A stretch of DNA of 39,049 nt from IMG/VR virus record IMGVR_UViG_3300037246_001116, positions 1-39,049 of that record; one strand, 5' to 3'. This DNA comes from a virus. Positions 7,919-16,344 of this stretch are shown piece after piece. The position numbers and the translations under genes were made by a program. Within the stretch, counting starts at the first letter, position 1; every line of letters begins with the position of its first letter. Under the pieces are notes generated by a model. That model was given only the letters and a program-made list of their open reading frames with translations, searched no databases and was not told the DNA's origin.

Positions 7919-10900
7919 TGTTTATACTCCTATGATCAACTCCCAAAACAGTTAGATAGGAGTTTAATAGTCGAACTGATTCTGGTATAGGATCTGTGAT
8001 ATTTGTTTCAATAATATTTTTTGGATCAATGAGATTTTTTATATAACTATTTTTTGTTTTGAAACAATCAGACTTTAATGTAAACATTTCGTGCAGATTT
8101 TTCATTGCATCATGTCCGATAAAACACGCTGTTTCCATTTCACCACATCTTTGTCCACCTTTATTTTTTCTTCCTCCCAGAGGCTGCATAGTCCGTTTTG
8201 CATAAGACCCTATTCCTCTAGCGGCCAGTTTGTCATCGGCTATATGTGTCATTCTAAAGAAATACATATATCCAACGGTTACTGGGTTTATTATATCCTT
8301 CTGTGATAGTGGATCATGAATATTATATTTGAACTGAGTTTTGGTATATTCCATAATTTCGTCCAAATCTGAAACATGAATACTTTCAAATGGTGGCTGA
8401 ATAACAGAAAAATCGTTAATGAATTCTTCATCTATCTCATCTGGTAGCTGTTCGATAAACTGTTCTGTATACCAATTATCTTTAGTTTTATCGACGAGCC
8501 TTATAAACTTTATGAAATAATCCTTTAACGAATCTTTATCTCCAGATTTAAATATATCCAATGCCTGTGTTTTTAAATCATTCACAGCCATCCCCAAATG
8601 TATTTCGTAAAGTTGACCCATATTCATACGAGAAATTATACCGAGAGGATTGATGCAAATATCTACATGTCGACCATCTGCTAACATTGGCATTTTTTCT
8701 TGTGGTAGAATTGATGAAATGACACCTTTGTTACCATGTCTATTTCCAACCTTATCTCCGACCTTTATAGTTTTCATTTGAAGGCCGTACATCTCAACAT
8801 GTATACCATCTATCTTTTCCTTTTTAATTTTATATTTGCCAACATTATCTAAATTGAGATTATCTTTTATAAAATCTGATGCGACATCTGCTGGTAATTT
8901 ATCCTCAACTATCTTCTGGAGTTTATATTGTTGATCTTTTTGTTTCTGCAAAAATTCTTCTATCCATTCTCTATAAATTGGAACCTCTTCATTCCATTCA
9001 TTTGCATAAATGGTAACATTGGTTATAATAACTCTCTTAGGAGTTTCCAACATAACTGATTCATTAAAAGGTGAAAAGTGATCATCAGTTGTTAGTTTTT
9101 GCATTTTTGCATATACATCTCCAGGTTCCATTAATGTATTGGGTGTTGGTAACGGTTCATATACATCATGACGACCAAGACGATCCAATAGGACTCTATC
9201 AGGTTTCATATTAAAAGATAAATCAACGAAATGCACAGATGAAAGTTCTTCACTGTTTGTCAATCTATCAGAAATCACAATTCCATCTTCATAATTATAA
9301 CCATAGTGAATCATAATTGCAGTTAGCAAATTCTTACCAAAAATGATGTCGCCATCTTTACAATAATTACTTTCTGCTAAAATATCTCCAGCTTTAAATT
9401 TTTCTCCTTCTTTAAAGTACGTCGACATGATATCTACATTCTGCACATATATTTTTCTATTCGAAATATCAAATACTTCACCAGTTTTATCACTATATAA
9501 GACAACCATATATTGCTCATTCAAATACAATACTTCACCATCTTTTGGTGCGATTTTTATAAAGTCTGTATATTTTGTATATAAATGTTCACAACCTGAT
9601 TGAATCATTGGTTTATCAAACTTCTTAAGAAGAATAGCTTGACGCATTTGAGATGACGCCATTTGAAGTCTGGTTGGATCATCGTTTTCACAAAATGGTG
9701 TAAATGAAACTGGTATAGAAATAGGCTGCTTGTCGCAGTATTCGTCCGTGAATCGCATATTTTCATCTAATGGGACGTTGGGTATCAGATTCTGTAAGAC
9801 ACCGCAATTCTCCCTATCAGGCGTATCTACAGGACATATTCTACCGAACATTGTTGGATAAATATCTCGTAGATGTCTTGGTATATTTTCGCGTTTAAAT
9901 CCACCTGGACCTAATAAGCTTGCGCGACTCAACTTGGTTAACTTATCTATTGGATTTATACTGAAATCAAATTGCACTATCTCAGATACGTTACTCTCCG
10001 AAATTAATTGTTTCGTGTTTGTGTTAAATTTTGGCTTTCTGGTTTCTCTATTACTCAAACACATATCAAAAATTATCTTACATATTTTACTATAGATAAC
10101 ATATTCAAAACAACGTATGCGTTTGTTTGGTAGTAATTTATCATCAACTTCTCCACGCTTTAGTGCAACTAACACATCCTCCAGAACTGAGTCAGTTTCC
10201 AAAAATTTCTTGGTAAATATATCCACTTTTGGTATCAACTCCAAAGAATATATAATATCATTCCCTTTTGGGATTGTATTATATTTTGTGTACATTCTTC
10301 CCAATTCTTTTATAAAGTCATCTTGGGTGAAGCCTTGTGATTCTTCTTGATACATTTTTATATCGAATAATAGTTTATCATAAATATTATTCTCTGGGAC
10401 GTCTTGTGATACTATACTCGCAAGATCATCTTTCAACATTTCTTTTAATTGTTCGGGGCCATAAAATGCCATTAGTAAAAGACAAAATGGAATTTTTTTC
10501 CCTAGATATCCACACATAACATATGGCTTTTCTTTTCTAAAGTAGACTAACATTGTACCTACATTAGTCCTCAATTTTAAAGTGTCCCCTCTCATAACTA
10601 TTGGTATATCGAAGAGTTGAAATAATGGGACTTTCTTTCTCCCATTTATAAACATATAGTTATTATCTATAAGTTTTGGTATGTAAAGTTTTAATTCGAT
10701 TTCAGATGAGCCCTTAGAAAACTTCATTAATAAAATCGAATACAAAGTTTTCGAGAGCTCACCCTTTATATTTCTCGAGCTTTTAATCTCAACTTTATCA
10801 ATCTCAAACCCTATTTCTCGAACAGGCTGAACTATTTCCTGTATGACAGGGAGCATACGCTCATAATCTTTTTTTCTCAACGTAAAAATGTTGTTGTCTT

Positions 10901-10937
10901 CATCCTTAATCTTGTAGTATGGGTTTACTATTTTCAA
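7908..10937 (-). CDS. rpoB-like: DNA-directed RNA polymerase beta subunit, phage-encoded, unsplit
   Basis: A 1009-residue beta-like subunit, shorter than the roughly 1340 residues of Escherichia coli RpoB. The bacterial core motifs appear in order: LLGPGGFKRE (341-350) and FGRICPVDTPDREN (364-377) in the fork/rifampicin region, FCENDDPTRLQMA (415-427), HYGYNYEDGIVISDRL (544-559), VGDKVGNRHGNKGVIS (726-741) with the two active-site lysines K729 and K737, and INPLGIISRMNMGQ (762-775). QPLGGRKNKGGQRCGEME lies near the C-terminus. The start codon is TTG 10937, with AGGAGG nine bases before it. It lies 27 bases after beta' in the same transcript. Unlike phiKZ-type phages, the subunit is not divided into several genes. 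Confidence 0.95.
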   Translation of the reverse strand: MKIVNPYYKIKDEDNNIFTLRKKDYERMLPVIQEIVQPVREIGFEIDKVEIKSSRNIKGELSKTLYSILLMKFSKGSSEIELKLYIPKLIDNNYMFINGRKKVPLFQLFDIPIVMRGDTLKLRTNVGTMLVYFRKEKPYVMCGYLGKKIPFCLLLMAFYGPEQLKEMLKDDLASIVSQDVPENNIYDKLLFDIKMYQEESQGFTQDDFIKELGRMYTKYNTIPKGNDIIYSLELIPKVDIFTKKFLETDSVLEDVLVALKRGEVDDKLLPNKRIRCFEYVIYSKICKIIFDMCLSNRETRKPKFNTNTKQLISESNVSEIVQFDFSINPIDKLTKLSRASLLGPGGFKRENIPRHLRDIYPTMFGRICPVDTPDRENCGVLQNLIPNVPLDENMRFTDEYCDKQPISIPVSFTPFCENDDPTRLQMASSQMRQAILLKKFDKPMIQSGCEHLYTKYTDFIKIAPKDGEVLYLNEQYMVVLYSDKTGEVFDISNRKIYVQNVDIMSTYFKEGEKFKAGDILAESNYCKDGDIIFGKNLLTAIMIHYGYNYEDGIVISDRLTNSEELSSVHFVDLSFNMKPDRVLLDRLGRHDVYEPLPTPNTLMEPGDVYAKMQKLTTDDHFSPFNESVMLETPKRVIITNVTIYANEWNEEVPIYREWIEEFLQKQKDQQYKLQKIVEDKLPADVASDFIKDNLNLDNVGKYKIKKEKIDGIHVEMYGLQMKTIKVGDKVGNRHGNKGVISSILPQEKMPMLADGRHVDICINPLGIISRMNMGQLYEIHLGMAVNDLKTQALDIFKSGDKDSLKDYFIKFIRLVDKTKDNWYTEQFIEQLPDEIDEEFINDFSVIQPPFESIHVSDLDEIMEYTKTQFKYNIHDPLSQKDIINPVTVGYMYFFRMTHIADDKLAARGIGSYAKRTMQPLGGRKNKGGQRCGEMETACFIGHDAMKNLHEMFTLKSDCFKTKNSYIKNLIDPKNIIETNITDPIPESVRLLNSYLTVLGVDHRSINNAT

Positions 10938-10964
10938 ATTGCGATTCCTCCTGTTGATAAAGTT

Positions 10965-13631
10965 TTATACTTTTTCTCCTCTTAAAATTCTGTCCATAAC
11001 ACCAGAATAATTGCCAGAGTTGATTATTCCTTTTAAAATGCTTTTTCGTGGATTCGAAAAAGACATTGCTAACATCCAACTCTCTTGATCTGGAACTGAT
11101 TGAATACTATGAAATTTTGCTTTATATTTTTTTCTATCTGGATGCAATCTCCATTTTTTCATTCCAATCCACATGAGTTGTGAGACGATACATTCATAAT
11201 GAACATGATGAATATATCTATCATATACATCAAACAACGAACCGACCAACTCTTCACATTTAGTATCTTTAAATTTGTGAAGCATTGTGGACACAGTAGA
11301 AAGATCTCCAATGATATCTTCTTGTTTCATATCTTTCTTTTCCGAACTGTTTTTTATGATTGCTGATCCTGACGTATGGAATGTTCTTAGAACCAATTGA
11401 GTCGATTTTTCTCCTACAGTCTGAGCGGCAATAACGCCGATATAATGACTATTCAGAGTTTTATAAGATTCACCATAACATGTTTTACAAACTTTTTCAC
11501 TTTTACAGAATATTGGACTTCGTATATAAACTGTTGTGCCAATAATGTTGGTATAATTATCGTGTGTTATTAACCTCAGTTGATCATCATCTTTCGCAAA
11601 ACGATAGACAAGGGACTTACCCTTTTTATCATCTTTAACTTCAACTTTAAGAAAGTCTGTTGTGCCACAATCTTCTGTCGTTTCTGATAACTGTAAGTTT
11701 GCACATGTGAATATCAGTTTTCTAGATAGATAACCTGATGTCCCCGTATTAAGAGCGGTGTCCAATAACCCCTTTCTACAACCATACGTTGAGTTGAAGA
11801 ATTCGGATTGAGTTAGACCATCAGTTAAATTATTTACAATAGGTTTGTCGAGAATTTCTCCACTAAAATTTGATATATAACCACGAGATAAGCATAACTG
11901 TCTTGCTTGATCCCAACTTCCACGAGCACCAGATTCTATAAAATCTGCATATTTAAAATTCTCTCTCAGAAATTCCAACACTTCTTCTGAACTAGATCTT
12001 CTTAGAGACTCATAAATATCACCATCAGTGTCATATATTTTATGTTTGAGTTCTTCGACATTTGGAATTAAAAAGTCGTCCAATGATAATGTACAACCAG
12101 ATAACGTTGAATAATAAAATCCATATTTCTTTATTAAATCTAAAATCCCAACGATATCATCTGGATAATCTTTCTGTATTTGTTGTAGTGTATTTATAAG
12201 AACTCTTTCACCAACAACACCGTCGACTCTATCAAAACCATCTGGTAATAATGAATTAAAAAAGTCAATACCATTAAATTCATCGGTATCAAACTTTCCA
12301 CATGTTAAGTAATATATACCCAATACAATATCTTGATTTGGTATAGTGGTTAACTCACCGTTAGCTGGACTGATTAAATTTTTAGTGACAAACATTTTTT
12401 CTCTAACTTCTTCTGTAGTTTCTTCTGATAGTGGAACATACACAGCCATCTGGTCGCCATCAAAATCAGCATTAAATGGATGACATATAAGTGGATGAAC
12501 TTTAATAACAGAATCTTTAGAAACTTTTATATTAAAACCCAACATACCCAAACGATGTAACGATGGTTGCCTGTTGAGTATACATACCTTACCTTTAACT
12601 TCGTCTTCACAAATATTCATTAATTTCAAATGGTTATATTTGATACATTTATTTATGAAGTTTAGAGCTGTTGGCAGTTTCTTAAAACGGCCTAATCCTA
12701 TAATTCTTTTGGCTATCTGTAGCTTGAATATTTCCAATACCATTTTATATGGCAGTACACATTCATCTAAGGATAGCGATGGTTCTGGAACAATGACAGC
12801 TCTTCCTGAGAAGTCTATTCTTTTTCCTAGAATATTTCCTCGTATTAACCCTTCTTTTTTTGCAAGTTTTTCTAATATTTTTTCGTGTAACTCTTTGACA
12901 TCTTTTTGTAAGTTTCTGAAAAAGGTATAGTATATACTTTTATCTCTAATTGCGTCCAGATGAGATGCTTGCATAACTTCCTTTTTAGTTAAAATTTGTA
13001 AGTAATATCTATTAATTTTGTCCATCAATTGTTTTGAACCACTTTGCGTTGATGGTCGCAAATCTGGAGGCAAGACGATAATTTCACGAATTAAAAAGTT
13101 ATCTATATTTTCAACTATCTTTCTCCAGTTTTCATCCTCTAAATCTTCATACTTCATTTCACTAAAGTTTTTAACGAGGATGTATATAGCTTCCGAGCGT
13201 TCATATTTAGTTGCTGCTTTTGGAATTTTTGTGTCATCATGCACAATAAATGTTTCGTCTTCAATGATATATAAAATACTCTTTTCATTTTTCATAAGAT
13301 TATCAAGTGGGGATTTTATAGCTTTACCACCTAATGAAACAATAAGATCATACATCAAAGGATTGACAACTGGAATTGGTAATACAATTTTTGCAAAGCG
13401 TTTTCTTCTTTCATTACTGTTGACAATATCAACGCCGCAATCCTTACACTGACCACCAGATTTTGATATCCCATAATATGTTCCACATTGACATGTATAA
13501 TTTTTCAGTGGTCCGAATATCTGCTCTGAAAAAAGACCTTCGGCATGAAAAAATTTCTTTTTAAATACTTTGATCGATGTTATTGGTGCTAAATTTTCAC
13601 AAAATTTATTATAATCTAAAATGTTAGGCAT
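10965..13631 (-). CDS. rpoC-like: DNA-directed RNA polymerase beta' subunit, phage-encoded, unsplit
   Basis: An 888-residue catalytic subunit. The N-terminal zinc site is bacterial in spacing (C47, C49, C62, C65), followed by LGKRIDFSGRAVIVPEPSL (268-286), NRQPSLHRLGM (353-363) and the absolutely conserved NADFDGDQMA (387-396) that binds catalytic Mg2+ through D389, D391 and D393. The bridge helix region (ESGARGSWDQ, 566-575) and trigger loop (KGLLDTALNTGTSGYLSRKL, 620-639) are present, as is a second zinc cluster (C655, C709, C715, C718) and GVIAAQTVGEKSTQ. The C-terminal SFSNPRKSILKGIINSGNYSG matches the bacterial end, but the protein stops soon after. ATG 13631 overlaps the E2-like gene by eight bases, with GGGGAGG inside that gene. 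Confidence 0.96.
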   Translation of the reverse strand: MPNILDYNKFCENLAPITSIKVFKKKFFHAEGLFSEQIFGPLKNYTCQCGTYYGISKSGGQCKDCGVDIVNSNERRKRFAKIVLPIPVVNPLMYDLIVSLGGKAIKSPLDNLMKNEKSILYIIEDETFIVHDDTKIPKAATKYERSEAIYILVKNFSEMKYEDLEDENWRKIVENIDNFLIREIIVLPPDLRPSTQSGSKQLMDKINRYYLQILTKKEVMQASHLDAIRDKSIYYTFFRNLQKDVKELHEKILEKLAKKEGLIRGNILGKRIDFSGRAVIVPEPSLSLDECVLPYKMVLEIFKLQIAKRIIGLGRFKKLPTALNFINKCIKYNHLKLMNICEDEVKGKVCILNRQPSLHRLGMLGFNIKVSKDSVIKVHPLICHPFNADFDGDQMAVYVPLSEETTEEVREKMFVTKNLISPANGELTTIPNQDIVLGIYYLTCGKFDTDEFNGIDFFNSLLPDGFDRVDGVVGERVLINTLQQIQKDYPDDIVGILDLIKKYGFYYSTLSGCTLSLDDFLIPNVEELKHKIYDTDGDIYESLRRSSSEEVLEFLRENFKYADFIESGARGSWDQARQLCLSRGYISNFSGEILDKPIVNNLTDGLTQSEFFNSTYGCRKGLLDTALNTGTSGYLSRKLIFTCANLQLSETTEDCGTTDFLKVEVKDDKKGKSLVYRFAKDDDQLRLITHDNYTNIIGTTVYIRSPIFCKSEKVCKTCYGESYKTLNSHYIGVIAAQTVGEKSTQLVLRTFHTSGSAIIKNSSEKKDMKQEDIIGDLSTVSTMLHKFKDTKCEELVGSLFDVYDRYIHHVHYECIVSQLMWIGMKKWRLHPDRKKYKAKFHSIQSVPDQESWMLAMSFSNPRKSILKGIINSGNYSGVMDRILRGEKV

Positions 13632-14058
13632 ACATTATTACCTCCCCGATTTTTCTGACATTTGTTGGTGGATCGAAACAGTCGTTATCAGTATATTTTA
13701 ATAAACAAGCCATCAGTAAAGTAATAAGACTATGACAGATTTTCACGCCTTCAAGTTTTCCAAGACAAAACAAATTATTTCTCGGGTCTTTATTAGGATG
13801 AAGTTGTTTATATAAACATACATATTTTAATCTTCCTTCTCTATCCGCAGTTAGTTCTAATTGTGTTATCAAGTATTTATCATCCAATTCTACCATTTCA
13901 ACTGTATTACAAACATGTTTATAGATTGGTTTAATTGAACACTTAAGACGATATATAAATGTCTGAATTGCTCTATAATCTATATTCTCCCAGGACTTAT
14001 CGTATTTAATCCATCCATGGGAAGATGTTAAGTGAAGATCATTTAAAATATCTATCAT
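13624..14058 (-). CDS. E2-like ubiquitin-conjugating enzyme homologue (candidate)
   Basis: A 144-residue protein from ATG 14058 (MIDILNDLHL). The second half has E2 landmarks in the right order: a strand (KYVCLYKQ), HPN at 87-89, the putative catalytic cysteine C98 in LFCLG, a hydrophobic helix (CHSLITLLMACLLKY) and DPP at 129-131. In ubiquitin E2s the cysteine shortly after HPN forms the thioester, and prokaryotic E2-like proteins (for example PRTRC protein B) keep a similar arrangement. The upstream gene stops in TAATG, sharing a base with this start, and GGGGGTG provides a ribosome site. The frame also opens ten codons earlier (to 14088) without a clear ribosome site. Overall similarity is low, so this is a motif-and-context call. 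Confidence 0.65.
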   Translation of the reverse strand: MIDILNDLHLTSSHGWIKYDKSWENIDYRAIQTFIYRLKCSIKPIYKHVCNTVEMVELDDKYLITQLELTADREGRLKYVCLYKQLHPNKDPRNNLFCLGKLEGVKICHSLITLLMACLLKYTDNDCFDPPTNVRKIGEVIMYA

Positions 14059-14870
14059 TAAGCACCCCCAGATAAAAATGGGTTGCAAATTTCTATATAT
14101 CTATATGTATGATCTATCATATATGTGCCGCCTTGTCGTAACACAACATCATTTAAAAGATTAATGACCTGTGAATAAGACATGATCTGTGGTTCACAAA
14201 ATGCTATACCTTGAAAATCATCAACCTTACATAACTTCGTTTTAACATGACCTCGACTATTACTTATACTTTTTATTTCTTCTTGTAGGTGCAAACCCAT
14301 ATCTCTTTTTTCTTCTGGATAATTTGCTTGCTTAACCAGAAAATCTATTTCCTTAATAAGAGATTTAGTTGATAACGGAATATTGACAGACATTTTCTTC
14401 TTTTGAAGACTAGATATCCCACCCGACAACAATGATACAGCTGCCAGACGCCCCGCTTGAGAAACATCATCTTTCCCAAGATCTATCATATAATCACCTT
14501 CTATATCATCATCTTCAACCAGCTCACTACAATTAATTTGAAGATTTTTACCAACCACCATAAATTTTGAATCACTTTTTATATTTTTATTCACTACATC
14601 TCTACAATCTATAAGATGATTAAATTTCAGTGATTCAACTTCTCTAATGTCATCTTGTACGGGTACATAATCGCATTCAGTTATATGCTGTTTAAGTGCC
14701 ATAACTTTTGGTTTATCTATATCTGTTTTGTTGTAGAGAGAATTTCTAAGATTCCTTTCCTCTACAGTATCTGGGTCAACACCATATATTTTATCCGCAA
14801 ATCGCTGCATACTTTTAGCTATGTATCCACCTAGTGAACCGACCCCAACAATACCAATTGTGTTTACCAT
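14058..14870 (-). CDS. Second E1/ThiF-like Rossmann-fold protein
   Basis: A 270-residue protein with the E1 superfamily nucleotide-binding start IGIVGVGSLGG (5-15), then YGVDPDTVEERNLRNSLYNK (29-48), equivalent to the E1 D-x-D-x-VE-x-x-NL-x-R segment, and DIDKPKVMALKQHI (50-63), equivalent to the stretch with the ATP-contacting lysine. The later D-N-x-x-x-R motif of active E1s is altered to IDCRD (87-91), and no conserved catalytic-cysteine context is clear. The C-terminus is SGGA. It could be an activating enzyme for a different carrier, an E1 partner subunit, or an inactive adaptor. AAAGGGGAA lies upstream of ATG 14870. It is separated from the Ubl gene by a 75-base gap with a hairpin, and its stop is fused to the E2-like start. 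Confidence 0.75.
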   Translation of the reverse strand: MVNTIGIVGVGSLGGYIAKSMQRFADKIYGVDPDTVEERNLRNSLYNKTDIDKPKVMALKQHITECDYVPVQDDIREVESLKFNHLIDCRDVVNKNIKSDSKFMVVGKNLQINCSELVEDDDIEGDYMIDLGKDDVSQAGRLAAVSLLSGGISSLQKKKMSVNIPLSTKSLIKEIDFLVKQANYPEEKRDMGLHLQEEIKSISNSRGHVKTKLCKVDDFQGIAFCEPQIMSYSQVINLLNDVVLRQGGTYMIDHTYRYIEICNPFLSGGA

Positions 14871-14907
14871 TTACATAAATTCCCCTTTCGTTTAAAATTA
14901 GAATTGT

Positions 14908-14927
14908 GTGGGGGCTAATGCCCCCAC
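14908..14927 (-). terminator. Strong hairpin after the Ubl gene
   Basis: An eight-base-pair perfect stem (GTGGGGGC with GCCCCCAC) and a four-base loop. It begins 18 bases after the Ubl gene stop on the minus strand. There is no immediate T-run; the following sequence is ACAATTCTAATTTT. It may be a weak terminator, an attenuator or a 3'-end stabilising or processing hairpin between the first and second halves of the conjugation cassette. Confidence 0.5.
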
Positions 14928-14945
14928 TGTTATTGTCAATACTGA

Positions 14946-15593
14946 TTACCCTTTGTCGTATGCCTCGTTAACAAACTCGATGACATCATCTTCTAAAATG
15001 ATATAATCATTGGTTACTTCTTCTCCATTCACCAATACGATACGAGCGTAAGGATTAACGTTGAGGACCTGACCAAGCATTTTTTCAACTTCATAAATGG
15101 TCTTTCCTACAACAGGATAATTATTCGACATACTACCCGATGAGATTGTTACAGTAATGTTTGATACATTAGGACCATTTGAAATCATTCCACTAAAAAT
15201 TACATGGCTGATATCCGTATCTAACACTTTACTTTCTGTCTTAGACGGATTTCCCATGGCTTCTGCCATACCATTTGGAAAGCTGGTTCTGTCTCCATCA
15301 TCAGGATCTGTCCAATCATCAGGATTGTCGTCGTCGACCTCGGCACCAAAACCATCGACATCACCAATATCTTCAATATCATCAAAGACAGTTTCGTCAG
15401 AAGCATCATCGAAAGAAGCTTCACCAGTGGACATAAAGTAATTCCACAGAGCTTGAATCAAAAATGGCTTTTGTTTCTTGCTCATTCCTACGAATTCGGG
15501 ATTTTCTTGACCAAGACCTACAACCAATCCTCGCATAGTCTCGACGTTCATTTCATTCAATTCAGTCCAAGTGTATTTTTTGTTTGTATTCAT
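14946..15593 (-). CDS. Ubiquitin-like protein: helical N-terminal domain, acidic linker, C-terminal beta-grasp domain
   Basis: A 215-residue protein from ATG 15593, chosen because AAAGGAG lies ten bases upstream; the frame remains open 16 codons further. Residues 8-55 form a small helical domain (LNEMNVETMRGLVVGLG, then KQKPFLIQALWNYF), similar in look to SAP/HeH folds. Residues 62-102 are very acidic and probably disordered. Residues 143-215 have the ThiS/MoaD/Ubl pattern: strand ITVTISSGS, helix TIYEVEKMLGQVL, strand ARIVLVNGEEV, then DYIILEDDVIEFV. The chain ends DKG, so the C-terminal glycine is already exposed. Its position directly after JAB and ThiF genes supports a protein modifier or sulfur carrier. 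Conjugation is inferred from the neighbouring E1-, E2- and JAB-like genes. Confidence 0.78.
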   Translation of the reverse strand: MNTNKKYTWTELNEMNVETMRGLVVGLGQENPEFVGMSKKQKPFLIQALWNYFMSTGEASFDDASDETVFDDIEDIGDVDGFGAEVDDDNPDDWTDPDDGDRTSFPNGMAEAMGNPSKTESKVLDTDISHVIFSGMISNGPNVSNITVTISSGSMSNNYPVVGKTIYEVEKMLGQVLNVNPYARIVLVNGEEVTNDYIILEDDVIEFVNEAYDKG

Positions 15594-15597
15594 GTGG

Positions 15598-16344
15598 TTA
15601 ATTCTCCTTTTGAATTTTTGGTTTTCTGATTTTTGAATCACACTTCATTGTGGTTATATCAAAGTAGGCTTCGCCTATTTGATTATTTATATTGATGGTT
15701 CCTGTAAGCAAATTGTAGTATGAACAACACATAAGTATAGCGACCATAGCATTTGTAAATATCAGCTGGGGAGCTGACTCGGTCATTTCGTCACACGATA
15801 ATTCGTATGGCGCTTTATCTCGGGGATTTTCAATTTCTGGATGATATGCACATAAGTCAGATGTGATTTCTTCACCATCTTTTTTATAATATGTCTGTAC
15901 ATTACCAACCGTAATATCATTTCCTCCTGAAATTAATATAATATCATCTAATTTTTGACAATATTTTGAAACGATTGATCTCGTCTTATGATTATCAACA
16001 CCCATAAAAACGGTATCACCACTCGAGATCAGTAATTCAATATTATCTTCTGAGACGTATTGATCCTTATATTCCAGGGCAAAATTTTCTAGTGTATACC
16101 CAGGCGGTATATATTTATCATACTCATCTTTCAACTCTAACATTGTTATCCTAGCTTTATTTCCGAGATTTTTAAAATTTTGTCTCGGTCTATTTAAAGA
16201 ATCATAAGCATCACCGTCAATGAGAGTTATAGTTATCTTTTTATTTTCCAACATTGTAAATCTGGCGTATTTAGTTATAAATAAAACTAACCAGGATCCA
16301 ATACCTCCAAGACCAACTATTTTTATGTTAATTTCATTCTTCAT
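15598..16344 (-). CDS. ThiF/E1-like ubiquitin-activating enzyme
   Basis: A 248-residue adenylating enzyme. Motifs in order: KIVGLGGIGSWL (8-19) for ATP binding, LIDGDAYDSLNRPRQNF (41-57), which corresponds to the E1 segment ending in N-x-x-RQ, and GVDNHKTR (115-122), equivalent to the DN-x-x-x-R motif with the Mg2+-binding aspartate D117. C184 in ELSCDEMTESAPQLIFTNAM is a candidate catalytic cysteine; its context resembles the C-x-x-E segment I recall for PRTRC ThiF proteins. It should adenylate the C-terminal glycine of the neighbouring Ubl. The ATG at 16344 overlaps the JAB gene end by 11 bases, and the Ubl start follows five bases after its stop, so the three are one translational unit. 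Confidence 0.88.
   Translation of the reverse strand: MKNEINIKIVGLGGIGSWLVLFITKYARFTMLENKKITITLIDGDAYDSLNRPRQNFKNLGNKARITMLELKDEYDKYIPPGYTLENFALEYKDQYVSEDNIELLISSGDTVFMGVDNHKTRSIVSKYCQKLDDIILISGGNDITVGNVQTYYKKDGEEITSDLCAYHPEIENPRDKAPYELSCDEMTESAPQLIFTNAMVAILMCCSYYNLLTGTININNQIGEAYFDITTMKCDSKIRKPKIQKEN

Noticed and set aside
12574-13452. Long plus-strand frames opposite beta' and other genes
   Set aside because: They are antisense to well-conserved catalytic genes, hydrophobic in composition because of codon bias, and lack ribosome sites.
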